The notes under the pieces are model-generated. The model saw only the letters and a program-made list of their open reading frames with translations. It did not search any database and was not told where the DNA came from. The position numbers were made by a program, and so were the translations under genes. From Rhodospirillales bacterium (GTDB lineage Bacteria > Pseudomonadota > Alphaproteobacteria > Rhodospirillales > Casp-alpha2), in the NCBI GenBank assembly GCA_013203595.1, contig JABMNT010000203.1, forward strand, positions 1 to 60,914: a stretch of 60,914 bases of DNA, read 5' to 3'. Shown in pieces: positions 7,022-15,785 of this stretch. Numbering within the stretch: the stretch's first letter is position 1; each line of letters starts with the position of its first letter.

Positions 7022-9730
7022 ATGAGTTCCTATAACCTGGGTTTTCTTTTTGATCCAAAATCCGTCGCAGTCATCGGCGCCTCGGTACGCCCAAACTCGG
7101 TCGGCAATGTGGTCATGCGCAATCTGCTGGAAGGTGGATTCGAGGGGCCGATCATGCCGGTCAATCCGAAATACAAGGCGATCTCCGGCGTTCTCGCCTA
7201 TGCCGACGTGGCCGCCCTTCCTCTGACCCCGGAACTGGCCGTGCTCTGCGTTCCACCGCAGATGATCGCGCAGACGGTTGAGCAGCTCTGCGCCATCGGG
7301 ACCCGCGCCGCCATCGTGTTGACCGCCGGACTGGGTGCCGCCGAGGCCGCCGGGGGCGGCACGGTCAAGGACAGTATGTTAGAGATTGCCGATCGCTACG
7401 GCATGCGCCTGTTGGGTCCCAACTGCCTCGGTCTGCTGGTCCCTAAAATCGGCCTCAACGCCAGCTTCGCCCACCGTCCGGCGCTGCCCGGAAAAATTGC
7501 CTTTGTTTCCCAGTCCGGGGCCCTGTGCACGGCGGTTCTCGATTGGGCCCGCCCGCGGGGCATCGGATTTTCCCACTTCATTTCAATGGGCGACATGGTT
7601 GATGTGGATTTCGGTGACGTGCTCGATTATCTGGCCAGCGATCCGGCGACCACCGCGATTTTGCTGTATATCGAATCAATCCGTGAAAACCGTAAATTCA
7701 TGTCCGCCGCCCGGGCTGCGGCGCGCAATAAAACGGTGCTGGCGATCAAGGCCGGGCGCCATCAGGAAGGGGCGAAAGCGGCGGCCTCCCATACCGGCGC
7801 CCTGGCCGGCTCCGATGTGGTCTTTGATGCGGCGTTTCGCCGCGCCGGCATGCTGCGGGTTTTTGATTTCGAGGAATTGTTCGCCGCCGTTGAAACCCTG
7901 AGCCGCCGCCACCGCCAGACCGGTGAACGACTGGCTGTTCTGACCAATGGCGGCGGGCTTGGTGTTCTGGCCGTCGACAACCTGATGGACCTGGGTGGCA
8001 AGCTCGCGGAGCTGAGCGCCGAAACCATCGCCAGACTTGATGCGGTACTGCCGTCCACCTGGTCCGGCGCCAACCCGGTTGATATCATCGGTGACGCACC
8101 AGGCCAGCGCTATACGGATGCCCTGCGCATTCTGTTTGAGGCCGACGAGGTCGATTCGGTTCTCTGTATGCATTGTCCGGTCGCTGTGGTTGGCGCGACC
8201 ACGGTCGCCGAGGCGATCATTGAGGTCGCGAAAAGTTTTCCGCAGGCCCCGCTGATGACCTGTTTTGTCGGTGAAGAAGCGGTCGCACCGGCCCGTGCCA
8301 TGGTCAGCAAGGCCAATATTGCCACCTTCGACACCCCGCTGAAGGCGGTCCAGGCGTTCATGCATACGGTTCACTATCGGCGAAACCAGGAATTGCTGAT
8401 GGAATTGCCGCCATCGCTGCCGTCACAGTTCAAGCCGGATCTGGAGGCCGCGCGCCTGATCGTCGGTAACACCCTTGCCAGTGGTCACACCATGATGAAC
8501 GAACCCGATGCCAAGGCGGTGCTGGCCGCTTACGGGATGCCGACCGTTGAAACCCATATCGTTACCTCGCCGGCAGCGGCCCGGGACAAGGCCCGCGCAA
8601 TGGGCTTCCCTGTTGCCCTCAAGATCATCTCGCCCGCGATCAGCCACAAGTCCGACGTTGGCGGTGTGGTGCTTGATCTGCAGACAGCCGAAGCCGTTGA
8701 AAAAGCCGCCGTAGACATGCTCGCGCGGGTCCGCAGCCTGCTGGGGGATCCGGAAATTACCGGCTTTTCGGTTCAGACCATGGCCCGCCGTCCCGGTGCT
8801 TACGAGCTGATAATCGGCGTCGCCAACGATTCGGTCTTCGGCCCGGTCATCCTGTTTGGCGAAGGCGGCACCGCGGTCGAAGTTATCGGCGACAGTGCCG
8901 TCGCCCTGCCGCCGCTGAATATGGCTCTGGCCAGGGATATGGTATCGAGAACCCGGGTCTACAAACGCCTGCAGGGATATCGCGACCGTCCGGCAGCGGA
9001 CATTGAGGCGATTTGTCTGGCTCTCATTCAGGTCGCGCAGCTGATCATCGATCTGCCGGAAATCGAGGAACTGGATATCAATCCGCTTTTCGCCGACGCA
9101 AACGGCATCCTGGCGCTGGATGCCCGGATCAAGGTCGGGCAGGCGACGGCGCAGGGCAGCAGCCGGCTTGCGATCCGCCCTTATCCGGCGGAACTGGAAT
9201 CGTCATTCACCATGACCGACGGGCGCGACGTGCTGATTCGCCCGATTCGGCCGGAGGACGAACCGAACCACCATGTGTTCATTTCGAAACTGACCCCGGA
9301 GGATATCCGTTTCCGGTTCTTTGGCATGGTCAGGAATCTGCACCATTCACAACTGGCCCGCCTGACGCAAATTGACTACGACCGCGAGATGGCCTTCATC
9401 GCCATCGCTCCTGACAGGGATGGTCTGGAAGAGACCCTGGGCGTGGTCCGCATCGTGGCGACACCGGACAATTCCACGGCCGAGTTTTCCATTGTCGTGC
9501 GCTCCGACCTGAAAGGCACCGGCCTCGGCAAAGAGCTGATGCGTAAAATGATCGGCTACTGCAATACCCGCCAGACCCGGCGGCTGGTCGGCCAGGTGAT
9601 GAACGAAAACCAGCGGATGATTCGCTTCGTCAAAACCCTCGGCTTTCGCCAGACCGGCCATCCGGAAAAGGGAATTGTTGAAGTGACCCTTGATCTGAAA
9701 CCCGATCCGTCAGATGCCCCGGCCGGTTGA
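7022..9730 (+). CDS. Protein lysine acetyltransferase: NDP-forming acyl-CoA synthetase fused to GNAT domain (Pat/PatZ-like)
   Basis: This 902-residue protein has, in order, a CoA-binding Rossmann domain (SVAVIGAS, about 10-130), succinyl-CoA-ligase-like domains (VSQSGAL near 160; SHTGALAGSD near 255 with the candidate phospho-histidine), an ATP-grasp domain (about 490-710), and a C-terminal GNAT domain (about 735-890) with the acetyl-CoA loop DLKGTGLGKELM and MNENQRMIRFVKTLGF. This is the architecture of PatZ/YfiQ and alphaproteobacterial Pat, which acetylate and inactivate acyl-CoA synthetases. I chose the ATG at 7022 because the CoA-binding domain begins immediately; longer in-frame starts add an unlikely Cys-rich extension. 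It is transcribed divergently from the HDAC-like gene. Confidence 0.9.
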   Translation: MSSYNLGFLFDPKSVAVIGASVRPNSVGNVVMRNLLEGGFEGPIMPVNPKYKAISGVLAYADVAALPLTPELAVLCVPPQMIAQTVEQLCAIGTRAAIVLTAGLGAAEAAGGGTVKDSMLEIADRYGMRLLGPNCLGLLVPKIGLNASFAHRPALPGKIAFVSQSGALCTAVLDWARPRGIGFSHFISMGDMVDVDFGDVLDYLASDPATTAILLYIESIRENRKFMSAARAAARNKTVLAIKAGRHQEGAKAAASHTGALAGSDVVFDAAFRRAGMLRVFDFEELFAAVETLSRRHRQTGERLAVLTNGGGLGVLAVDNLMDLGGKLAELSAETIARLDAVLPSTWSGANPVDIIGDAPGQRYTDALRILFEADEVDSVLCMHCPVAVVGATTVAEAIIEVAKSFPQAPLMTCFVGEEAVAPARAMVSKANIATFDTPLKAVQAFMHTVHYRRNQELLMELPPSLPSQFKPDLEAARLIVGNTLASGHTMMNEPDAKAVLAAYGMPTVETHIVTSPAAARDKARAMGFPVALKIISPAISHKSDVGGVVLDLQTAEAVEKAAVDMLARVRSLLGDPEITGFSVQTMARRPGAYELIIGVANDSVFGPVILFGEGGTAVEVIGDSAVALPPLNMALARDMVSRTRVYKRLQGYRDRPAADIEAICLALIQVAQLIIDLPEIEELDINPLFADANGILALDARIKVGQATAQGSSRLAIRPYPAELESSFTMTDGRDVLIRPIRPEDEPNHHVFISKLTPEDIRFRFFGMVRNLHHSQLARLTQIDYDREMAFIAIAPDRDGLEETLGVVRIVATPDNSTAEFSIVVRSDLKGTGLGKELMRKMIGYCNTRQTRRLVGQVMNENQRMIRFVKTLGFRQTGHPEKGIVEVTLDLKPDPSDAPAG

Positions 9731-9811
9731 TGGTGGGCGTGCCTGCAAATGCCGCTTTTCCATGGCGATGCCCCCTGTGGTTCAGCGCGCCGAAATCCGT
9801 AAACCCCGCCC

Positions 9812-10828
9812 TCAGGCCTGGGCCCACAAATTAAACTTTTCCTCGTCGGCGTAAGCGTCGATCTCGGCCAGTTCCGCCGCCGTGAACTCCAAGTTGCCGA
9901 CGGCACCGGCGCAGTCGATAACCTGTTCCGGCCGCGAAGCGCCGATCAGGGCCGAGGTGATACCGCCGTCGCGGAGCACCCAGGCCAGGGCCATCTGGGC
10001 CAGGCTCTGGCCCCGGCTTTCGGCGATGGCGTTGAGCTTGTTCAGGCTGGCAACGCTGTTGGCATTAAGACGCTTTGGATCCAGCGACTTGCCCTGGGTC
10101 GCCCGGCTGCCAGCCGGGGTGCCAGCCAGATACTTGCCGGTCAGCAGGCCCTGGGCCAGCGGCGTAAAGGCGATCGAGCCGACACCCAGGTCCTGCAGGG
10201 TCGGTTTCAGCCCGTCGCGCTCGACCCAGCGGTTGAGCAGCGAGTAGCTCGGCTGATGAATGACACAGGGCGTGCCGAGGTCCTTGAGGATCGCGCAGGC
10301 GCGCTCTGTTTCGGCTGATTTATAGGACGAGATGCCGACATAGAGGGCACGGCCCGAACGCACGATGTGATCAAGCGCGGCCATGGTTTCTTCCAGAGGC
10401 GTCGCCGGATCGAAGCGATGGGAATAGAAGATATCCACATAATCAAGGCCGAGCCGTTTCAGGCTCTGGTCGCAGGACGCGATCAGGTACTTGCGGCTGC
10501 CCCACTCGCCGTAAGGGCCATCCCACATTTCGTAACCGGCCTTCGAGGAAATGATCAACTCGTCGCGGTGGCTGGCAAAATCCGCCTTCAGAATTTCGCC
10601 GAACGCCCGCTCGGCGCTGCCCGGTGGCGGTCCGTAGTTATTGGCCAGATCGAAATGGGTAATACCCAGATCGAAGGCGGTGCGGCAGATTGCGTGCTTG
10701 GTCTGAACATTGCCATCGTCGCCGAAGTTGTGCCACAGGCCGAGCGAGATGGCCGGCAGCATGAGGCCGGAATTGCCGCAGCGCCGGTAACGCATGGACT
10801 GATAGCGGTCCGGGTTGGCGCTCCACAT
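9812..10828 (-). CDS. Aldo/keto reductase (YghZ / L-glyceraldehyde-3-phosphate reductase-like)
   Basis: A 338-residue TIM-barrel oxidoreductase. The AKR tetrad is visible: Asp and Tyr in THFDLANNYGPP, Lys in ISSKAGYEMW, and His in FYSHRFD. The AGYEMWDGPYGEWGSRK segment and FTPLAQGLLTGKYL are typical of the YghZ/AKR14 branch, which reduces short sugar aldehydes with NADPH. Its ATG overlaps the stop of the Gfo/Idh/MocA gene by one base (TAATG), so it is the last gene of the sugar operon. The natural substrate is not evident. Confidence 0.88.
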   Translation of the reverse strand: MWSANPDRYQSMRYRRCGNSGLMLPAISLGLWHNFGDDGNVQTKHAICRTAFDLGITHFDLANNYGPPPGSAERAFGEILKADFASHRDELIISSKAGYEMWDGPYGEWGSRKYLIASCDQSLKRLGLDYVDIFYSHRFDPATPLEETMAALDHIVRSGRALYVGISSYKSAETERACAILKDLGTPCVIHQPSYSLLNRWVERDGLKPTLQDLGVGSIAFTPLAQGLLTGKYLAGTPAGSRATQGKSLDPKRLNANSVASLNKLNAIAESRGQSLAQMALAWVLRDGGITSALIGASRPEQVIDCAGAVGNLEFTAAELAEIDAYADEEKFNLWAQA

Positions 10829-11979
10829 TATGTTTTACCCCTGACCGGTTTCAGCAGGGCCCTGGCGTCGCGGGGCGACAGGGCCGCGGGTCGTTTGCAG
10901 GTGGTCTGCAGATTGACCCGGCGACCGCTCTCGCCTGATTTCAGAATGGCGGTCATCACGTCGACCGCATGCAGGGCCAGATCATTGGCACAGCGGTGCG
11001 GGCGTTTGCCGAGTATGGCCAGCGCCATTTCGGCCAGCCCGGCGGTGCGGTAGTTGGCGACCGGGCCGCGCGAACTTTCCTGATTGTTAACGGCAAAGGG
11101 ATGATCCCACTTTGGTAACCTGGCGACTGGCTTTGCCGCCTTGGTGATTTCGACGGCGCCGCCGAAAAAGTTCGGATCGGGGACATGGATGGTTCCCTCA
11201 GCGCCGTAAAGCTCCATGTTCGTGTGCTTGTGCTGCCAGACGTCCCAACTGGTGCCCAGGGTGATGAGGGCGCCAGAGGCAAACTCGAGGATGGCGTGGA
11301 TGGTGGTCGGGGTCTCGACTTTGAGTGTTTGCCCGCGCCGGGGTTTCGACGAAATGGTCCGGGTTTTCTGTGGCGTCGATGAGCGGGCGATCACATTGCT
11401 GACCGGACCCAGCAATTGCAATAAATTGGTTACATAATAAGGCCCGATATCAAGCACCGGTCCGCCGCCCGGCTGGTAGAAAAAATCGGGATTCGGATGC
11501 CAGTGTTCCATGCCGTGGCTCATGACATGACAGGTGCCGCTGGTGATGGTGCCGAGCTTGCCGCTGTCGATCAGGTGTCTGGCCAGTTGGTGCGAACCGC
11601 CCAGAAAGGTGTCCGGTGCAGAACCGATGCGCCGGCGTTTCTTTGCGGCCAGGGCCGTCAGTTCCTTGCCCTGTCTGACCGACAGCACGAAAGGCTTTTC
11701 CGAATAGACATGCTTGCCGGCGCTGAGGATCTTTTTGGCAACGCCGAAGTGAGCTGCCGGAATTGTCAGATTGACAATGATGTCGATGTCCTTGGCCTTG
11801 AGCAGGTTGTCAACTGTTTCCGCCCTGACGCCAAAGGCTTTGGCCTGGCGGGCGGACGCCGCCGGGTCAATATCGGCACAGGCGCGCATTTCAATGCCCC
11901 GAAACAGCGGTGCCAGTCTCAGGTAGGCCGATGAAATATTGCCGCATCCGATGATGCCGACACCCAATGTGTTTTGCAT
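10828..11979 (-). CDS. Gfo/Idh/MocA family NAD(P)-dependent oxidoreductase
   Basis: About 383 residues. The N-terminal Rossmann fold carries GVGIIGCGNISSAYL and the YSEKPFVLS motif with the catalytic lysine (EKP). The C-terminal alpha/beta domain contains GGGPVLDIGPYYVTNLLQLLG, with the usual D..xYY. residues. Members oxidise or reduce sugars, inositols or their derivatives. I chose the ATG at 11979 because GAGGA sits 8 bp before it; the ATG at 11985 is only 2 bp from that site. It follows the isomerase gene by about a dozen bases and overlaps the aldo/keto reductase gene, giving an isomerase-dehydrogenase-reductase module behind the importer. Confidence 0.88.
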   Translation of the reverse strand: MQNTLGVGIIGCGNISSAYLRLAPLFRGIEMRACADIDPAASARQAKAFGVRAETVDNLLKAKDIDIIVNLTIPAAHFGVAKKILSAGKHVYSEKPFVLSVRQGKELTALAAKKRRRIGSAPDTFLGGSHQLARHLIDSGKLGTITSGTCHVMSHGMEHWHPNPDFFYQPGGGPVLDIGPYYVTNLLQLLGPVSNVIARSSTPQKTRTISSKPRRGQTLKVETPTTIHAILEFASGALITLGTSWDVWQHKHTNMELYGAEGTIHVPDPNFFGGAVEITKAAKPVARLPKWDHPFAVNNQESSRGPVANYRTAGLAEMALAILGKRPHRCANDLALHAVDVMTAILKSGESGRRVNLQTTCKRPAALSPRDARALLKPVRGKT

Positions 11980-11990
11980 GTTCATTTTCC

Positions 11991-12737
11991 TCAAATGGTT
12001 TTTAAGTAATCAATGGATCGTCTGGCGAACCGCGCATCGTCGTTTGGTTTGTCGTGTTCCATGACAAAATGTTTGACCGGTGCGCCTGCCACCGCGTTCA
12101 TCAATGCGGGCCACTCCATGGTGCCATAACCGACGTCGGCCCAGCCGTCTTCATCCAGACATTCGCCGACCGGCGCGATGTCCTTGATATGGATGGCGCT
12201 GACCCGGTCCTGATAGGCGGCGAGCCACTGAAACGGGTCGGCCTTGCCGCGAACAATCCAGGCGATGTCGGCTTCCCAGCCGATGGAAGGGGCATGATCA
12301 AGGATCACTTTCATGGGCACAGTGCCGTCATCAAGGGCGGCAAATTCAAAGGCATGGTTATGCCAGCCAAAATGAAATCCGGCCGCACCATAAGTCCGGG
12401 CAAGGGTTTCGAGCTGGTCGGCAAAAGCCCGATAGCCGGGACCATCGGTCGGCCGCTCGGCTTCTGCCAGATGCGGTGCATAAATGGATGAAACGCCGAG
12501 TGCCTGGGCGGTTTCGATGGCTATCTTGCTGTCGTTGGTCAGCAGGTCCAGGGAAAAATGCGCTGATGGCATGGTCAGGCCCGCCGCATCATGGGCCGCC
12601 CGTGTGGCCTGTGGATCGGCGTAAACGCCGCCATAGCCTTCGGTTTCCCGGTAGCCTGCTGCGGCCAGCATGGCCAGTGTCCGGTCCAGCGGCGGGTTGT
12701 TGCGTGAACCGTAGAGTTGGTAGGAATAGGCAGTCAT
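11991..12737 (-). CDS. Sugar phosphate isomerase/epimerase family TIM-barrel protein
   Basis: The 248 residues match the xylose-isomerase-like barrel (IolE/YcjR type). Metal-site segments are visible: FGWHNHAFEF (His and Glu), the DIAW strand (Asp), SAIHIKDIAP (His), and VMEHD (Glu) near the end. Length is normal for a single-barrel epimerase. In this family, a partner Gfo/Idh/MocA dehydrogenase that makes a keto-sugar for epimerisation is common, and here that partner is the next gene. The start follows a GGAGCTAGCC stretch just upstream of the ATG. Confidence 0.83.
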   Translation of the reverse strand: MTAYSYQLYGSRNNPPLDRTLAMLAAAGYRETEGYGGVYADPQATRAAHDAAGLTMPSAHFSLDLLTNDSKIAIETAQALGVSSIYAPHLAEAERPTDGPGYRAFADQLETLARTYGAAGFHFGWHNHAFEFAALDDGTVPMKVILDHAPSIGWEADIAWIVRGKADPFQWLAAYQDRVSAIHIKDIAPVGECLDEDGWADVGYGTMEWPALMNAVAGAPVKHFVMEHDKPNDDARFARRSIDYLKTI

Positions 12738-12778
12738 GGCTAGCTCCTTTGTCTGGCTATTGGCCGTTTGCGTTGAAT

Positions 12779-13867
12779 TTAAATACGGGTTTCAAGCTGC
12801 GCATCGAAGATCGAGGCGAGGGCGAGATTGAACGTGATTTTAACCGGATCACCGGGGTTGAAACGGGTGCCGGCTTCCGTGCGTACCGACAGCGCCTGGC
12901 CATCGACCTTGACCCAGACCAGACTGTCGGCACCCATGGGTTCCTCGACATCGACCACAGCATCGACGGTCAGCCCCGCATCGGCGTCGGGATCATTGAT
13001 GCGGATCTGTTCCGGTCGCACACCCAGGATGACGTCCCGGCCGGGAACCAGGGTTCCGTCCGGCCGGTAATTGGTCAGCGGCAGGCGCATGGTCGCTGTC
13101 TCGAACCATGCGGAGGTGCCGGTTCCATCAACCCGGCCGTTGAAAAAATTCATTGACGGAGAGCCGATAAAACCGGCGACAAAAAGATTGGCCGGTTTGT
13201 TGTAGATGGTCAGCGGGTCATCCAGTTGCTGGATAACCCCGCTTTTCATGACCGCAATACGATCGGCCAGGGTCAGCGCTTCAATCTGATCGTGGGTCAC
13301 ATAGATCATGGTGTTTTCAAGCTGCTGATGCAGGCGCTTGATTTCGACCCGCAGTTCCGAGCGCAGCTTTGCATCCAGATTGGACAGCGGCTCATCAAAC
13401 AGAAACACATCTACGTCGCGCACCAGTGCCCGGCCAATGGCGACACGTTGGCGTTGGCCACCGGACAGCTGTCCGGGTTTGCGTTTCAGCAGGGGTTCGA
13501 TCTGCAGGATTTCCGCGGCCCTGGCAATGCGCCGGGCTATATCGGCCCTGGCCATGCCCTGGTTCTTCAGACCGAAGCTGAGGTTGCCCTCGACGGTCAT
13601 CTGCGGATAAAGCGCATAGGACTGAAACACCATGCCGATGCCGCGGTCCTTGGGCTCTTCCCAGGTGACGTTTTTGCCCTTGATGAAAATCTGTCCATCA
13701 CTGACATCGAGCAGGCCGGCGATGCAGTTGAGCAGAGTTGACTTGCCGCAGCCGGAAGGACCGAGCAGGACAATGAACTCACCGTCGCGGACATCCAGGT
13801 TAAGGGTTTTCAAAACCTCGATGGGGCCGAAACTGAGACTGACGTCTTTGATTGAAACGCTTTCCAT
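12779..13867 (-). CDS. Carbohydrate ABC transporter ATP-binding protein (MalK/UgpC type)
   Basis: The 362 residues include Walker A GPSGCGKST (about 37-45), Q-loop QSYALYPQMTV, signature LSGGQRQRV, Walker B VFLFDEPLSNLD and the switch histidine in YVTHDQIEALT. A C-terminal TOBE/OB regulatory region (about 240-362) is typical of CUT1-family ATPases. It energises uptake through the two permeases encoded just upstream. The gap to the upstream permease gene is 4 bp. The cargo cannot be named from sequence. Confidence 0.93.
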   Translation of the reverse strand: MESVSIKDVSLSFGPIEVLKTLNLDVRDGEFIVLLGPSGCGKSTLLNCIAGLLDVSDGQIFIKGKNVTWEEPKDRGIGMVFQSYALYPQMTVEGNLSFGLKNQGMARADIARRIARAAEILQIEPLLKRKPGQLSGGQRQRVAIGRALVRDVDVFLFDEPLSNLDAKLRSELRVEIKRLHQQLENTMIYVTHDQIEALTLADRIAVMKSGVIQQLDDPLTIYNKPANLFVAGFIGSPSMNFFNGRVDGTGTSAWFETATMRLPLTNYRPDGTLVPGRDVILGVRPEQIRINDPDADAGLTVDAVVDVEEPMGADSLVWVKVDGQALSVRTEAGTRFNPGDPVKITFNLALASIFDAQLETRI

Positions 13868-13871
13868 CGCC

Positions 13872-14801
13872 TTACCCTTTCACGGCCCCTTCCGCGATAC
13901 CGCGGACGAATAATTTTCCTGAAACAAAATAGATAACCAGCGGTACCAGACCGGTCAGGATTGTCGCCGCCATATTGACGTTATATTCCTTCACGCCCTG
14001 CACCGAATTAACGATGTTGTTAAGCTGAACGGTCATCGGATAGGTGTCGGGCTTGGTGTATATGACGCCAAACAGAAAATCATTCCAGATGCCGGTCACC
14101 TGCAGGATTATGGCGACCACAAAAATCGGCAGCGCCATGGGCAGCATGATCTTGAAATAGATTCCCCAGAACCCGGCCCCGTCGACACGGGCCGCCCTGA
14201 ACAGTTCTTCCGGTATGGAGGTGAAATAGTTTCTGAACAACAGGGTTAAAATCGGCATGCCGAAAATCGTGTGCACGATAACCAGCCCCCAGACCGAGCC
14301 GTAAAGCCCGATCTCCCTGAGCACGATGACAATCGGATAGATCATCACCTGATAGGGGATGAAGGCGCCGACAATGAGGATCGTGAAAAAGATATCGGCA
14401 CCCTTAAAGCGCCAGTTGGCCAGGGCATAGCCGTTGATCGAGGCAACAACGATCGATATCAGTACCGACGGAACGGTGATCCTGACCGAGTTCCAGAAGC
14501 CACGGCTGAGACCGTCGCAATTGAGACCGGTGCAGGCTTCCGACCAGGCCTTGACCCAGGGCTGAAAGGTGATTTCCAGCGGCGGTGCGAAGATGTTGCC
14601 GATACGGATCTCCGGCATCCCTTTCAGCGACGTGGCAACCATCACATAAAGCGGAAGCAGATAATAGGCGGAGACAAAAATCAGGGTGCCGTATATGAAT
14701 ATGTTGCGCCGCGAAAACCGTTTGCGGGGTTTCGGGCCGCGCGGTTCGCGCAGCGGTTCAGCGGCCGCGCCGGGCGCCGGGGACAGAGTGCCATCAGCCA
14801 T
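13872..14801 (-). CDS. Carbohydrate ABC transporter permease (MalG type)
   Basis: A 309-residue inner-membrane protein with about six hydrophobic segments after a 40-residue Arg/Pro-rich cytosolic N-terminus. The EAA loop is visible as EELFRAARVDGAGFWGIYFKI, which docks onto the ATPase. GIWNDFLFGVIYT near the C-terminus is typical of MalG-like subunits. I chose the ATG at 14801, which follows GGGAG and overlaps the upstream permease stop by 8 bp. A longer start at 14846 would read through the upstream gene. Confidence 0.9.
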   Translation of the reverse strand: MADGTLSPAPGAAAEPLREPRGPKPRKRFSRRNIFIYGTLIFVSAYYLLPLYVMVATSLKGMPEIRIGNIFAPPLEITFQPWVKAWSEACTGLNCDGLSRGFWNSVRITVPSVLISIVVASINGYALANWRFKGADIFFTILIVGAFIPYQVMIYPIVIVLREIGLYGSVWGLVIVHTIFGMPILTLLFRNYFTSIPEELFRAARVDGAGFWGIYFKIMLPMALPIFVVAIILQVTGIWNDFLFGVIYTKPDTYPMTVQLNNIVNSVQGVKEYNVNMAATILTGLVPLVIYFVSGKLFVRGIAEGAVKG

Positions 14802-15687
14802 GTTTGCGTCTCCCAAACTCCAGATAGGCCCAGGGCACAATGACAATGGCGACGGTCACCAGCATCATGGTCGATGCGGCAAATCCCTGGCCCAGATTTT
14901 GATTGAGAAACAGAAAGTCATAAACATATTTGGCCGGCACCTCGGACGCGATGCCGGGCCCGCCGCCGGTTTGCGCCACCACCAGATCGTAGACACGAAC
15001 GATCTGAGAGGCGATGATAACCAGTGATGTAATGAAGATCGGGCGCATCATGGGGATGACGATGAACACATAGGTTTTCCAGGTCTTGATGCCGTCAATG
15101 CGGGCGGCTTTCCAGATTTCCTGGTCAATGCCGCGAATTCCGGCCAGCATCAAACACATGATCAGGCCGGTGCCCTGCCACAGGCCGGCGATCAATACGC
15201 CGTAAATAACGATATCCGGGTTATACAGTGGATCAAAGGTAAAGCTCTCGAAGCCCAGGTCGCGGACAATTTTCTGAATGCCGAATTGCGGGTTCAAAAC
15301 CCATTGCCAGACCAGCCCGGTGACAATGAACGACAGAGCAAAGGGATATAAAAGAATGGAGCGGAAGGTGTTTTCGAAACGAATTTTCTGATCAAGCAGT
15401 GCCGCCAACAGGAAGCCGATGAGCAGTGAAAAAACAAGTGTGCAGAATCCGTAGATAGCCAGATTCTCAATGGAGATCAGCCAGCGGTTCGACGCCCACA
15501 GGCGTTCATACTGATCGATCCCGACAAACTTCAGTTTAGGCAGCAGCTTGGAATTGGTGAACGAGTAAAAAATGGTCCAGAACGAACAGCCAACAAAGAT
15601 CACGAGGGCTGTCAGGATCATCGGGATGGCGGCAATTTTCGCATTCAAATTGCGAAATAATTGCACCGGGCGGACGCTAGCCGACAT
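14794..15687 (-). CDS. Carbohydrate ABC transporter permease (MalF/UgpA type)
   Basis: A 297-residue protein with about six transmembrane segments and the EAA-like loop DQEIWKAARIDGIKTWKTYVFI. GLWQGTGLIMCLMLAGI is the usual preceding segment. The ATG at 15687 lies 8 bp after AAAAAGG; upstream in-frame ATGs at 15693 and 15747 are less well placed. It pairs with the 13872-14801 permease and follows the binding-protein gene by about 100 bp. Confidence 0.9.
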   Translation of the reverse strand: MSASVRPVQLFRNLNAKIAAIPMILTALVIFVGCSFWTIFYSFTNSKLLPKLKFVGIDQYERLWASNRWLISIENLAIYGFCTLVFSLLIGFLLAALLDQKIRFENTFRSILLYPFALSFIVTGLVWQWVLNPQFGIQKIVRDLGFESFTFDPLYNPDIVIYGVLIAGLWQGTGLIMCLMLAGIRGIDQEIWKAARIDGIKTWKTYVFIVIPMMRPIFITSLVIIASQIVRVYDLVVAQTGGGPGIASEVPAKYVYDFLFLNQNLGQGFAASTMMLVTVAIVIVPWAYLEFGRRKHG

Positions 15688-15785
15688 TGCCATGACCTTT
15701 TTCTGATTGTGATTGAACGAACCCGTAAGCGTCCCGCGACCTGCCAACTGGTGCCGGCGGGTCGCGGGATTAGTGCCTTTTGAAT

